This document shows positions 34,393 through 42,343 of a stretch of DNA of 64,000 nt, piece by piece. Source of the DNA: Vondammii sp040505895 (lineage in GTDB: Bacteria; Pseudomonadota; Gammaproteobacteria; Chromatiales; Chromatiaceae); assembly GCA_040505895.1 (NCBI GenBank), contig JBEVXU010000017.1:1-64000 (forward strand), read 5' to 3'. The position numbers were made by a program, and so were the translations under genes. How positions within the stretch are numbered: the stretch's first letter is position 1; every line of letters begins with the position of its first letter. A model generated the notes under the pieces. It was given only the letters and a program-made list of their open reading frames with translations. It was not told where the DNA came from and did no database searches.

Positions 34393-35481
34393 ATGAAGAA
34401 AAGTGACTGGAGTGGGAGCGAGCTGTTTGCCCACAGAGTGCTCGCCTGGTTTGAGGTGCACGGCCGTAAGGATCTGCCGTGGCAGCAGGAGCTCACCCCT
34501 TACCGTGTATGGGTCTCTGAGATCATGCTGCAGCAGACACAGGTGGCGACGGTGATCCCCTATTTCGAACGCTTTATGGCGGCTTTTCCCCGGCTTGAGG
34601 ATCTTGCACGAGCACCGGTGGATGAGGTGATGCACCTCTGGTCGGGGCTGGGTTATTACGCCAGGGCAAGAAATCTGCACCGTGCAGCGCAGCGGGTGTG
34701 TGACGAATACGATGGCGTTTTCCCCGAAATTCTGGATCAGTTGGTTGCCTTGCCGGGGATTGGGCGCTCTACCGCCGGGGCGATACTCTCCCTTGCGGCG
34801 GGCCAGCGTCAGCCGATTCTCGACGGTAATGTAAAGCGGGTACTGGCGCGCTGTTTTGCTATCGAGGGCTGGCCCGGCAGGGCGGCGGTGGAGAAACGGC
34901 TGTGGGTACTGTCGGAGAGTCTTACGCCTGATGAACGGGTCGGTGAGTATACCCAGGCGATGATGGATCTGGGGGCCGGTGTCTGCCGTCGAACTCGGCC
35001 CGATTGCAGCCACTGCCCACTAACCGAGGGGTGTTGTGCTCTGGCGGAGGGGAATCCCACGCGTTACCCTTCGCCAAAGCCGCGGAAACCTCTTCCCAGT
35101 CGCCAGGTTTGTATGCTGCTGCTGCATGACGGTGAAGGACGGCTATTGTTGGAGCGGCGGCCAAGTTCAGGTGTATGGGGCGGGCTCTGGGGTTTGCCGG
35201 AGTATAGGGATGAGGCGGCCGCTGAGGCTTGGTGTCTGGCGCGGATGGGTGGGCGGGTGCAGCAACTGAGCGGCCTGCCGAAACGCCGTCACACCTTCTC
35301 TCATTTCCACCTCGAGATCACTCCTCTGATGGTCGAGCTGAATAACGCTACAGATTGTGTGATGGATGGTGATCGCTCTGTCTGGTATAACTCGCTCAAC
35401 CCCGATGCCCGTGGCTTGGCTGCGCCAGTGACGCAGTTGATCGACGAGTTGAAAAAGTTTTTGTTAGGAGATGTCGTATGA
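34393..35481 (+). CDS. mutY: A/G-specific adenine glycosylase
   Basis: Removes adenine mispaired with 8-oxoguanine. In 362 residues it has the helix-hairpin-helix LPGIGRSTAGAI with following catalytic Asp (PILDGNVKRVLAR), the 4Fe-4S cysteines C-X6-C-X2-C-X5-C near residue 199 (CRRTRPDCSHCPLTEGC), and a C-terminal NUDIX-like domain that reads 8-oxoG. The start MKKSDWSG at 34393 is chosen over an earlier start at 34312 that would overlap the divergent transpeptidase gene. It overlaps yggX by 4 nt, the same pairing as in E. coli. Confidence 0.96.
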   Translation: MKKSDWSGSELFAHRVLAWFEVHGRKDLPWQQELTPYRVWVSEIMLQQTQVATVIPYFERFMAAFPRLEDLARAPVDEVMHLWSGLGYYARARNLHRAAQRVCDEYDGVFPEILDQLVALPGIGRSTAGAILSLAAGQRQPILDGNVKRVLARCFAIEGWPGRAAVEKRLWVLSESLTPDERVGEYTQAMMDLGAGVCRRTRPDCSHCPLTEGCCALAEGNPTRYPSPKPRKPLPSRQVCMLLLHDGEGRLLLERRPSSGVWGGLWGLPEYRDEAAAEAWCLARMGGRVQQLSGLPKRRHTFSHFHLEITPLMVELNNATDCVMDGDRSVWYNSLNPDARGLAAPVTQLIDELKKFLLGDVV

Positions 35482-35747
35482 GCCGCCTGGTAAACTGTGT
35501 GAAGCTAAACAAAGAGGCCGAGGGCCTTGATCGCGCCCCTTACCCCGGGGAACTGGGAGAGAAAATTTTTGACAGCGTGTCAAAAGAGGCGTGGCAGATG
35601 TGGTTGCAGCATCAGACCATGTTGATCAACGAGTACCGGCTGGTACCTTTTGAGGCCAAGGCGCGCAAGTTTCTTGAGGAGGAGATGGATAAGTTCTTCT
35701 TTGGGGGCGGTAGCGGTACTCCGGTGGAGTTCACCGCACCAAAGTGA
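35478..35747 (+). CDS. yggX: Fe(2+)-trafficking protein
   Basis: An 89-residue YggX protein (CVKLNKEAEGLDRAPYPGELG, KEAWQMWLQHQTMLINEYRL) that helps protect iron-sulfur clusters from oxidants. Its neighbour MutY carries such a cluster. The start overlaps the mutY stop. Confidence 0.97.
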   Translation: MSRLVNCVKLNKEAEGLDRAPYPGELGEKIFDSVSKEAWQMWLQHQTMLINEYRLVPFEAKARKFLEEEMDKFFFGGGSGTPVEFTAPK

Positions 35748-35833
35748 TTCGGCGCCTTTGATATGGAGTAAGTGCGACTGCTTGGATTTTTTCGGTGAAA
35801 TCTGAAAACATCGCCAGGAAAGGCAGATCACAC

Positions 35834-35862
35834 TTGACTCCAGGCCGTTGTCTCGGTTTAAT
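35834..35862 (+). promoter_or_regulatory. Promoter of tRNA-Phe
   Basis: TTGACT (35834-35839), a 17 bp spacer and TTTAAT (35857-35862), followed by a GC-rich discriminator (ACGCCC) as in stringently controlled stable RNA promoters. Confidence 0.75.
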
Positions 35863-35877
35863 ACGCCCTCTCAACTT

Positions 35878-35953
<76 letters not shown>

Positions 35954-35960
35954 TATTTTG

Positions 35961-35995
35961 AAAGCCCGCACTCTTCGGATGCGGGCTTTTTCTTT
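35961..35995 (+). terminator. Intrinsic terminator after tRNA-Phe
   Basis: AAAGCCCGCA (35961-35970) pairs with TGCGGGCTTT (35980-35989), then TTCTTT. Confidence 0.93.
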
Positions 35996-36028
35996 GGCGT
36001 GTGTGTAGTCCGTAGCTATTCAGAGGGT

Positions 36029-37153
36029 TTACTCTGCCTGGTATAGCTCCACTCTATTTCTTCCCAACTCTTTTGCCCGGTAGAGTGCTTTGTCCGCCTC
36101 ATCAATCAGCTCGTTGCCATTACCCTTGGTGTGTGAGAGTAACGTACTGACCCCCACCGAGGCGGTGATATTGAGTTCTTTTCCATTGTTGATGATTATT
36201 GGTTTGCGCTCAATGCTGCCACGGATACGCTCCGCCAGGAGGAGCGCTTCGGTGATGCTGGTTTGTGGCAATAGTAGGGTGAACTCTTCACCCCCAAAAC
36301 GAGTGGCAACATCGGATGCACGCAGAGACTCTTTGACTCGCAGGGCCAATTCCCGCAGTACTGTATCGCCTGCGGCATGACCGTGGTTGTCATTGATACG
36401 TTTGAAGTGATCGGCATCGATGAACAGGCAGCTCAGCGGCTGGTCGTAGCGACGGGCGCGTGCCACTTCCTCTTGCAGGCGGCGCTCAAGATAGCGGCGG
36501 TTGTGAAGGCCGGTGAGTGCATCGGTGAGGCCGCTGATTACCAGATGCTCACGGTTGACGCTGTTTTCCAGGCAGATGGCGCCAATGGTGGCCAGTCGAT
36601 GGAGGAAGTCACTGGCGTGGTGGCGGGTAAAGCGTGTTGGGTCCCGGCTACCGAGGCCGAAGATACCCACCAGAGTGCCGCGGCGGATCATCGGTAGGAT
36701 GGCTATGCTTTGGAGCTCTGTGCCGGTGGCAAAAAGGGCGGCATGCTCTTCACCGAGAAAGGGGCCGAGCCGTGGTCCTTTCAAGCGGGATAGGGTAGGT
36801 TCGAAATCCTCCAGACGGTCGAGAAAGCGCACTTCAGTGAGCTCTTCCGGGGTGGTGCCGGAATGGAGCAGCAGGTGGCGTAGTTCGTGGTTGGGATCGT
36901 GGAGAACCAGGCTGGTTGCGGGCAGGCCAAAGGAGTGTTTCATCTCTTCGGTCAGGCAGTTGAGCAGTTCCGGCAGACCTTCGGAAGCCAGCAAGGTGAG
37001 TTCTCGCTCATGGAAACGCTTGAGTATCGCTTCATTGTGGCTCGCCTCTTCAGTCTGGCTCTTCAGCTGTTGTCGCAGCAGACGGTTCTCGGCTGCGAGA
37101 TCCTGATCTGAAAAAGAGGTAGAGGCTTTGTGCATACTAAATCGGCAATCCAT
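36029..37153 (-). CDS. Diguanylate cyclase with DUF484/GAF-like sensor region
   Basis: A 374-residue protein: an N-terminal coiled coil (DLAAENRLLRQQLKSQTEEAS), a DUF484/GAF-like domain (about residues 55-200), then a GGDEF domain. The active site reads GGEEF, with metal-binding Asp in FIDADHFKRINDNHGHAAGD, so c-di-GMP synthesis from GTP is likely. RASD five residues before GGEEF forms an inhibitory I-site. No TM segment is present, so it acts in the cytosol. The upstream 261 bp (37154-37414) is AT-rich and holds no gene. Confidence 0.93.
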   Translation of the reverse strand: MDCRFSMHKASTSFSDQDLAAENRLLRQQLKSQTEEASHNEAILKRFHERELTLLASEGLPELLNCLTEEMKHSFGLPATSLVLHDPNHELRHLLLHSGTTPEELTEVRFLDRLEDFEPTLSRLKGPRLGPFLGEEHAALFATGTELQSIAILPMIRRGTLVGIFGLGSRDPTRFTRHHASDFLHRLATIGAICLENSVNREHLVISGLTDALTGLHNRRYLERRLQEEVARARRYDQPLSCLFIDADHFKRINDNHGHAAGDTVLRELALRVKESLRASDVATRFGGEEFTLLLPQTSITEALLLAERIRGSIERKPIIINNGKELNITASVGVSTLLSHTKGNGNELIDEADKALYRAKELGRNRVELYQAE

Positions 37154-37414
37154 GGGAATTAAATAGAAGGTAGTTCACAATGCAGAGAAATGGAATTAAT
37201 TAGTGCTTAGCTCTAAATGAAAAAACTGTGCTGAATAGATACAACTTTAGTTGCCATTTAGTATAGCGACTCAATCTGATTGCAGGAGCGCTACGTAGAT
37301 ACAATTTTCAACAGACAACCGCTGTGTACCCTGCTTCCCTTTGTCGTCTATGCCCCCCAAAAGTACTGTTTACAGCTGGACTTCAAATAGAAGGGAAGGG
37401 TGGGGAGGTGTTTT

Positions 37415-38452
37415 TTAGCGCACCTGCTTCGCGCGCCATTTCAGATAGCTAGGTTCTGTTTTGTAGTCACCGCTAGCGATGTAGCTTTGCACCTGATGCA
37501 GGCGAAAGAACTGGACTACGGAGTCGAGGCGCATAATCTCGCCGCCTGATTCGTCGAAAAATATGATCGATGGGGTGTAGAAGAGTCCCAGTTTTTGCGC
37601 CCAGGCTTTTGCTGTTGTGCGCCGGCCGGCCGGTGTCAGCACCGGGGTGTCGGCATGGATGTCGAGCTGCACATTCTCAAATTTCTCGAGCAGGTGGGTG
37701 ATCTTCGGGTTTTGTAGTGGTTGGGCATGGAGTATGTCGCAGGCGTGGCATTCGCCTTGTTCGAAGAAAACCGCCAAGGGTTCTCCCGCCGCTATCCGGC
37801 TGCGGTCGAGGGCATAGGGGGGGGGCGTGAAGAAGGGCTCTTCATTCAAATCGCCTGGCTCAAAGGCCATGCTCCCCTCCGCCCGTTGCAGGTAGCCGGC
37901 GAAAGATTCGTTTCGGTAGTGTCCGTCAGCCACGTACTCCAGTGCCGCAAGAAATTTATAGGGGGGGTAGTAGCCCCGCAGGCGCAGGGCGATCTTGCCC
38001 TCTTCGTTATAGAAGATCAGCGATGGGGTGAATTGGGTCTCTTCACGGAGTGCGTAGTCGTGTTCACTGAGCGTGTTGCCGTCAAAGTCAGTGACGTCCA
38101 TTACGCCACGGGTATCTATAGGAATCAGGTCAAAGTGTTTGCGGGTATAGGTGGCGATCTCCTCCTGGCCAAAATTTACCTCCATCAGCTTCTGGCAGTA
38201 GGGGCAGTGCCTTTGGCCAAAGTAGACGATAATGCCTCTCTTTCCGGCCGTCAGGGCCTCTGCCAGATCATCCGGCAGGTCGAGAAAACTCTCCTTGAAC
38301 CACTTGGGGTGGTCAAGGGGGGATGACGTTGGGGTATCGTCAAACTCGAACGCCTCGTCCGGCTCGGTTTCTGCGGAGATTGCGCATGTGGCAAGTAGGA
38401 ACCATAGCAGGAGTGCTCCGGTGACAGCTCTATATGGGTAACTCTTTTTCAT
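37415..38452 (-). CDS. Exported protein with two thioredoxin-like domains (SoxW-like)
   Basis: A 345-residue protein with signal peptide (LLLWFLLATCAISA) and two thioredoxin folds in tandem. The first (about residues 60-190) has active site HCPYCQ and cis-Pro TPSLIFY; the second (about 215-335) has ECHACD and TPSIIFF. Each keeps a CxxC and the cis-proline, so both could be redox-active in the periplasm. The first resembles SoxW-type thioredoxins of sulfur oxidisers. It overlaps the nudE stop by 4 nt; no sox genes are in view. Confidence 0.88.
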   Translation of the reverse strand: MKKSYPYRAVTGALLLWFLLATCAISAETEPDEAFEFDDTPTSSPLDHPKWFKESFLDLPDDLAEALTAGKRGIIVYFGQRHCPYCQKLMEVNFGQEEIATYTRKHFDLIPIDTRGVMDVTDFDGNTLSEHDYALREETQFTPSLIFYNEEGKIALRLRGYYPPYKFLAALEYVADGHYRNESFAGYLQRAEGSMAFEPGDLNEEPFFTPPPYALDRSRIAAGEPLAVFFEQGECHACDILHAQPLQNPKITHLLEKFENVQLDIHADTPVLTPAGRRTTAKAWAQKLGLFYTPSIIFFDESGGEIMRLDSVVQFFRLHQVQSYIASGDYKTEPSYLKWRAKQVR

Positions 38453-38991
38453 CGTTGCAGGTGGCGCTGTATCAGAAAGAGAGCGGCAATGGAGCGGGCC
38501 TCGGTGAAATCGGGTGCTTGCAGCAGTGTTTCTATCTCGGACAGTGGCCAGGGTACGACTTCGATCTCTTCCGGTTCGTCCCCCTCCATCTTCTGTGGAT
38601 AGAGATCACTTGCCAATACGATGTGGGTCTGATGAAACATATAGCCTGGTGCTACGGTGACCGAGGAGATCAGTTCCAGATTGTGAGCAGCGTAGCCGAT
38701 CTCCTCCTGGATCTCGCGGTTAGCCGCCGCCAATGTCTCCTCTCCACTTTCGATGCGCCCCTTAGGAAAGGCCAGTTCGTAGCGATCCATTCCTGCCGCA
38801 TACTCCCTAATCAACAGTAGGGTGTCGTTATTGAGTAACGGCACGATCATTACAGCCCCCTGGGGGCTGCCAACGACACGCTGGTAGCATCTTTTTTCTC
38901 CATTGGAGAACTGCAGGTCCATCTCTTCGATTTTGAAGATTCCGGTACTGGATACCAGACGTCGGTCATGGGTAGTCGGCTTTTTTTGCAT
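38449..38991 (-). CDS. nudE: ADP compounds hydrolase NudE
   Basis: A 180-residue NUDIX hydrolase with Nudix box GRIESGEETLAAANREIQEEIG near residue 77. Family members cleave ADP-ribose, NADH and Ap3A. It lies divergent from the YrfG phosphatase gene, an arrangement similar to nudE-yrfG of E. coli, which supports NudE over other ADP-ribose pyrophosphatases. Confidence 0.92.
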   Translation of the reverse strand: MQKKPTTHDRRLVSSTGIFKIEEMDLQFSNGEKRCYQRVVGSPQGAVMIVPLLNNDTLLLIREYAAGMDRYELAFPKGRIESGEETLAAANREIQEEIGYAAHNLELISSVTVAPGYMFHQTHIVLASDLYPQKMEGDEPEEIEVVPWPLSEIETLLQAPDFTEARSIAALFLIQRHLQR

Positions 38992-39031
38992 AGGGTTGGC
39001 TTCGTTGTGGCTTACGGGGTAACTTTACCCC

Positions 39032-39691
39032 ATGAGTATCATTGACTGGAACCAAATCGACACACTCTTTCTCGATATGGACGGCACCTTGCTGGATCTT
39101 CACTTCGATAACCACTTCTGGCTGGAGCATGTGCCCAAGCGTTATGCCGAGGCCAATGATATCTCTCTGGAGGCGGCAAGGGAAAAGCTTCATGGCAGCT
39201 ACCGGGATATTTTAGGTACCCTGGAGTGGTACTGCGTCGACCACTGGAGTCGGGAGCTAGGGCTCGATATCGCTTTGCTGAAGGAGGAGGTGGACCATCT
39301 GATAGGGGTTCATCCCCATGTGGTTGATTTCCTCCAGGCGATGAAGAGGCGGGGCAAGCGTTTAGTATTGGTGACCAACGCCCACCAGAAGTCGTTGGTG
39401 CTTAAGCTCGACCGTACCCAGCTGGGTGGCTACTTCGATGCCGTGATCTGCTCTCATGACCTTGGGTTGCCGAAGGAGGATCGGGTGTTCTGGGACAAAT
39501 TGCAGCAGGTGGAGCCGTTTGATCCAGTGAAAACACTGTTTGTAGACGACAGCCCATCGGTACTCGAGTCAGCGAAAGCGTACGGTATCCGTTGGTTGCT
39601 GGCAGTACTCAAGCCCGACACCAAGGAGCCGCCACGGGAGGCGGGGGCGTTTGATGCGATCCACGACTTTTCGGAGATACTGCCGGAGTGA
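39032..39691 (+). CDS. yrfG: HAD family GMP/IMP nucleotidase (YrfG)
   Basis: A 219-residue HAD-IA phosphatase with motif I DMDGTLLD (residues 15-22), motif II VTNAH, motif III Lys in LPKED, and motif IV FVDDSPSVLESA. E. coli YrfG hydrolyses GMP and IMP. The 40 bp between it and nudE must carry both promoters. Confidence 0.9.
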   Translation: MSIIDWNQIDTLFLDMDGTLLDLHFDNHFWLEHVPKRYAEANDISLEAAREKLHGSYRDILGTLEWYCVDHWSRELGLDIALLKEEVDHLIGVHPHVVDFLQAMKRRGKRLVLVTNAHQKSLVLKLDRTQLGGYFDAVICSHDLGLPKEDRVFWDKLQQVEPFDPVKTLFVDDSPSVLESAKAYGIRWLLAVLKPDTKEPPREAGAFDAIHDFSEILPE

Positions 39692-39764
39692 TCTGGGTAA
39701 AAAGTGGGGCGCAGAGAGGTATTGTTCAAAAAAGGGTCTGAACAGCTTTGCATGAGAACGACAG

Positions 39765-39828
39765 GTAGGAGCGAACTTGTTCGCGATCAGCTCCGAAGCA
39801 GGTTCTTCGCGAACAGGTTCGCTCCTAC
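39765..39828. repeat. REP-like palindrome, copy 1
   Basis: GTAGGAGCGAACTTGTTCGC at the left and GCGAACAGGTTCGCTCCTAC at the right are imperfect inverted repeats of the REP type frequent in Pseudomonas relatives. Other copies are at 43651 and 54318. Confidence 0.85.
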
Positions 39829-39867
39829 ATCAGATTGCAGCTTATTGTGCGGTGTCATCCAAGATCA

Positions 39868-39915
39868 AAATCTCTGCGCTCTCTGCGTATCCTCAGCGCA
39901 CTCTGCGTCCTGGTT
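39868..39915. repeat. CAGAG-rich dispersed repeat
   Basis: CTCTGCGCTCTCTGCGTATC, then CTCAGCGCACTCTGCGTCCT. The opposite arm AAAAAGTGGGGCGCAGAGAG lies at 39700-39719, so the REP at 39765 sits inside a foldback of this family. Confidence 0.6.
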
Positions 39916-39917
39916 TC

Positions 39918-40292
39918 TCAACGTCCCCAGGTTTTGAAGCGTTTTTTGCAGTAGCTCAACAGCTCGCCGTAGTTGCGGAAGTAGAGTTCAAACCCCTCTT
40001 CAGCCGGAGCGTCCATTTCACACCAGTCGTTTTCGTAGTCACGACAGATCTGAGGGCGATCTTCATAGATGGCACAGGCACCGTTGGGGCCGATGTGCTG
40101 ACAATGGCCCTGAAGCATCAGGTACCACTCCCCTTCATCCTTATATATCTCTACGCCGTCATGGGATATCTGCCACAGCAGATGGTCGAAATCACTCTTT
40201 GAGCGAGGTGCTGCACCAATCGCCTCAGTCATATAAGTGCAGCACCTGGTCCCTTTACATCGGCTGCATTTATTTTCGGTGAAGAGGTCCAT
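39918..40292 (-). CDS. YkgJ family cysteine-cluster protein
   Basis: A 124-residue soluble protein with cysteines in the CxxCxGTRCC pattern at the start (KCSRCKGTRCC), then GHCQHIGPNGACAIYEDRPQICRDY, the CxxxxxxxCxIYxxRPxxCR pattern of the YkgJ family. These bind zinc or an iron-sulfur cluster; function is unknown. It lies downstream of rhlB on the same strand, 40 bp away. Confidence 0.9.
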   Translation of the reverse strand: MDLFTENKCSRCKGTRCCTYMTEAIGAAPRSKSDFDHLLWQISHDGVEIYKDEGEWYLMLQGHCQHIGPNGACAIYEDRPQICRDYENDWCEMDAPAEEGFELYFRNYGELLSYCKKRFKTWGR

Positions 40293-40331
40293 TTGTGTGC
40301 GTAGTACGTCAGTTAACTGGTGGTGATTTAT

Positions 40332-41627
40332 CTACCGTCGCTGGCGGTGGTTGCCACCGCCGGAACGTCCTCGTCCGCCTTGTCTCGGTCTGCCACCACC
40401 ACGACGATTATCACGTGCCGGTCGGTCGGGGATGACACGGCTCCTCGGATCGATCTCGGCTAGTAGCTCATCGGTTACCGGCTGCATTGGCATGCGGTGG
40501 CCGATAAAGGCTTCGATATCCGGCAGGGCGAAAGAGTGGGTTTCGCAGGCGAAGCTGATAGCGTCACCGCTGGCCCCCGCCCTGGCGGTGCGACCGATGC
40601 GGTGGACATAATCCTCAGCATCTTCCGGCAGGTCGAAGTTAAAGATGTGGGAGACATCGGGGATGTGCAAGCCGCGGGCCGCTACATCGGTGGCCACCAG
40701 AATGGCCAGTTCACCGTTCTGAAACTGGGTCAGCAGGCTCATGCGCTTTTTCTGGGGTACATCACCTGAGAGCACCGCAGCTTTGAATCCGTTACCCTCA
40801 AGGAACCCCCATACCAGGTCGCACCCCCGCTTGGTGTTGACGAAGATGATGGAGCGGTGAGCATCCATTTTCCGCAGTAGGCCGATGAGCAATGAAATTT
40901 TTTCGTTGTTGGCGGTCATGTAACAGGTCTGGGTGACCTTGTCCGCCGTCACATTTTCAGTTTCAATTTTCACTGACTCGGGGTTGTTCATGTACTCATA
41001 GGCGAGCTCAAGCACCCGGTAGGATAGGGTGGCGGAGAAGAGCAGGCCAAGCCGCTTGACCGGGTCGGGGCAGCGGCGCAGCAGGTAGCGGATATCTTTG
41101 ATAAATCCGAGGTCAAGCATGCGGTCCGCCTCATCCAGCACCACCACTTGGGCTGCCTTCAGGTCGAATACATGCTGCTTGAAGTAGTCGATCATGCGGC
41201 CGGGGGTGCCGATGAGGATGTCAACGCCATCCTGCAGCTGCTGACGCTGCTGCTCATAACCTGTGCCACCGAAAACCAGACCAAGTTTTAGGCCGGTATG
41301 TCGTCCGAGTACCTCTGCATCTTTATGAATCTGTATTGCCAATTCACGGGTTGGAGCGAGGATAAGTGCCCTTGGCTGGTTCAGTTTTCGCTCTTCGGAG
41401 TCCGGTTTTGTCAGCAAATTGTGGTATGTGGCGAGCAAAAAGGCGGCTGTTTTGCCTGTTCCTGTCTGCGCCTGACCGGCGACATCACGACCCTCGAGGG
41501 CGATAGGAATAGTCTCTGCCTGGATCGGGGTGCAAAAAGAAAATCCAGTATCTTCAACACCTTGAGCTAGTTCTTTTGGAAAGCCAAAGCTGTCAAATCG
41601 TATGTCAGTTAAGTGTTTTTCAGTCAT
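40332..41627 (-). CDS. rhlB: ATP-dependent RNA helicase RhlB
   Basis: A 431-residue DEAD-box helicase: Q motif FCTPIQ, motif I AQTGTGKT, Ia APTRELA, II DEAD, III SAT, V VATDVAARGLHIP, VI HRIGRTARAG. The C-terminal tail is Arg/Gly-rich and basic (RRGGGRPRQGGRGRSGGG). Divergence from trxA-rho matches E. coli, which fixes it as RhlB, the degradosome helicase. Confidence 0.96.
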   Translation of the reverse strand: MTEKHLTDIRFDSFGFPKELAQGVEDTGFSFCTPIQAETIPIALEGRDVAGQAQTGTGKTAAFLLATYHNLLTKPDSEERKLNQPRALILAPTRELAIQIHKDAEVLGRHTGLKLGLVFGGTGYEQQRQQLQDGVDILIGTPGRMIDYFKQHVFDLKAAQVVVLDEADRMLDLGFIKDIRYLLRRCPDPVKRLGLLFSATLSYRVLELAYEYMNNPESVKIETENVTADKVTQTCYMTANNEKISLLIGLLRKMDAHRSIIFVNTKRGCDLVWGFLEGNGFKAAVLSGDVPQKKRMSLLTQFQNGELAILVATDVAARGLHIPDVSHIFNFDLPEDAEDYVHRIGRTARAGASGDAISFACETHSFALPDIEAFIGHRMPMQPVTDELLAEIDPRSRVIPDRPARDNRRGGGRPRQGGRGRSGGGNHRQRR

Positions 41628-41832
41628 GGGATGTTACCATACAGCAATTTAGAGGCAGTTTGGACTTGAAATAGGGAAAATATTGATATCAAATACACCC
41701 ACTAGGCCTTAGTGGCCGAACATGAAGAAATAATTCAAACGTGTCCTTGTGATAACAGAATTTAAAAACGCCGGTGCGACTCCGCACATCCCGGTGAGAT
41801 AACCCAACAGATTATTTTTTGGAGAACTACTA

Positions 41833-42159
41833 GTGAGTGAACAGATTGTTCATGTGACCGATGATTCATTCGAAGCGGAAGTGCTTCAGGCTGACCAGCC
41901 GGTATTGGTCGACTATTGGGCTGAGTGGTGTGGTCCTTGCAAGATGATTGCACCGGTACTTGATGAGATTGCAGGCGAGTACAGCGACCGGGTTAAGATC
42001 GCTAAGCTGAATATTGATGACAACCCCAATACGCCTCCCCGCTATGGTATTCGCGGCATCCCCACCCTGATGTTATTTAAGGATGGTGAGGTTGAGGCAA
42101 CTAAAGTGGGTGCTGTATCCAAATCGCAGCTGATTGCTTTTATCGATAGCAACCTATAA
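41833..42159 (+). CDS. trxA: Thioredoxin 1
   Basis: A 108-residue cytosolic thioredoxin with active site WCGPCK (residues 32-37) and cis-Pro IPTLMLF. It reduces ribonucleotide reductase, Msr and other targets. The start is GTG with GGAG eight bases upstream. It precedes rho, as in E. coli. Confidence 0.97.
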   Translation: MSEQIVHVTDDSFEAEVLQADQPVLVDYWAEWCGPCKMIAPVLDEIAGEYSDRVKIAKLNIDDNPNTPPRYGIRGIPTLMLFKDGEVEATKVGAVSKSQLIAFIDSNL

Positions 42160-42261
42160 GTACAGGTCATAAAAAACCTGGACATGCTCCGGGATGGTGC
42201 TAGTATTTTCTAACGCCGCATCCCGTGAGCAGATTAACACCAATCCTGGTCGCCTCCTTAC

Positions 42262-42343
42262 GATCAACCTACATACAACTCCACCTTTCTTACGGACATC
42301 TCCTGTCTGTTTCATAACCTATAAACCACGCCGAAATTAAACT
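42262..42343 (+). promoter_or_regulatory. C-rich, G-poor rho leader (candidate rut region)
   Basis: The last 80 bases before rho are rich in C and U and have few G residues (for example CAACCTACATACAACTCCAC). In E. coli the rho leader is a Rho-dependent attenuator; this leader has the composition of a Rho loading site. Confidence 0.45.
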
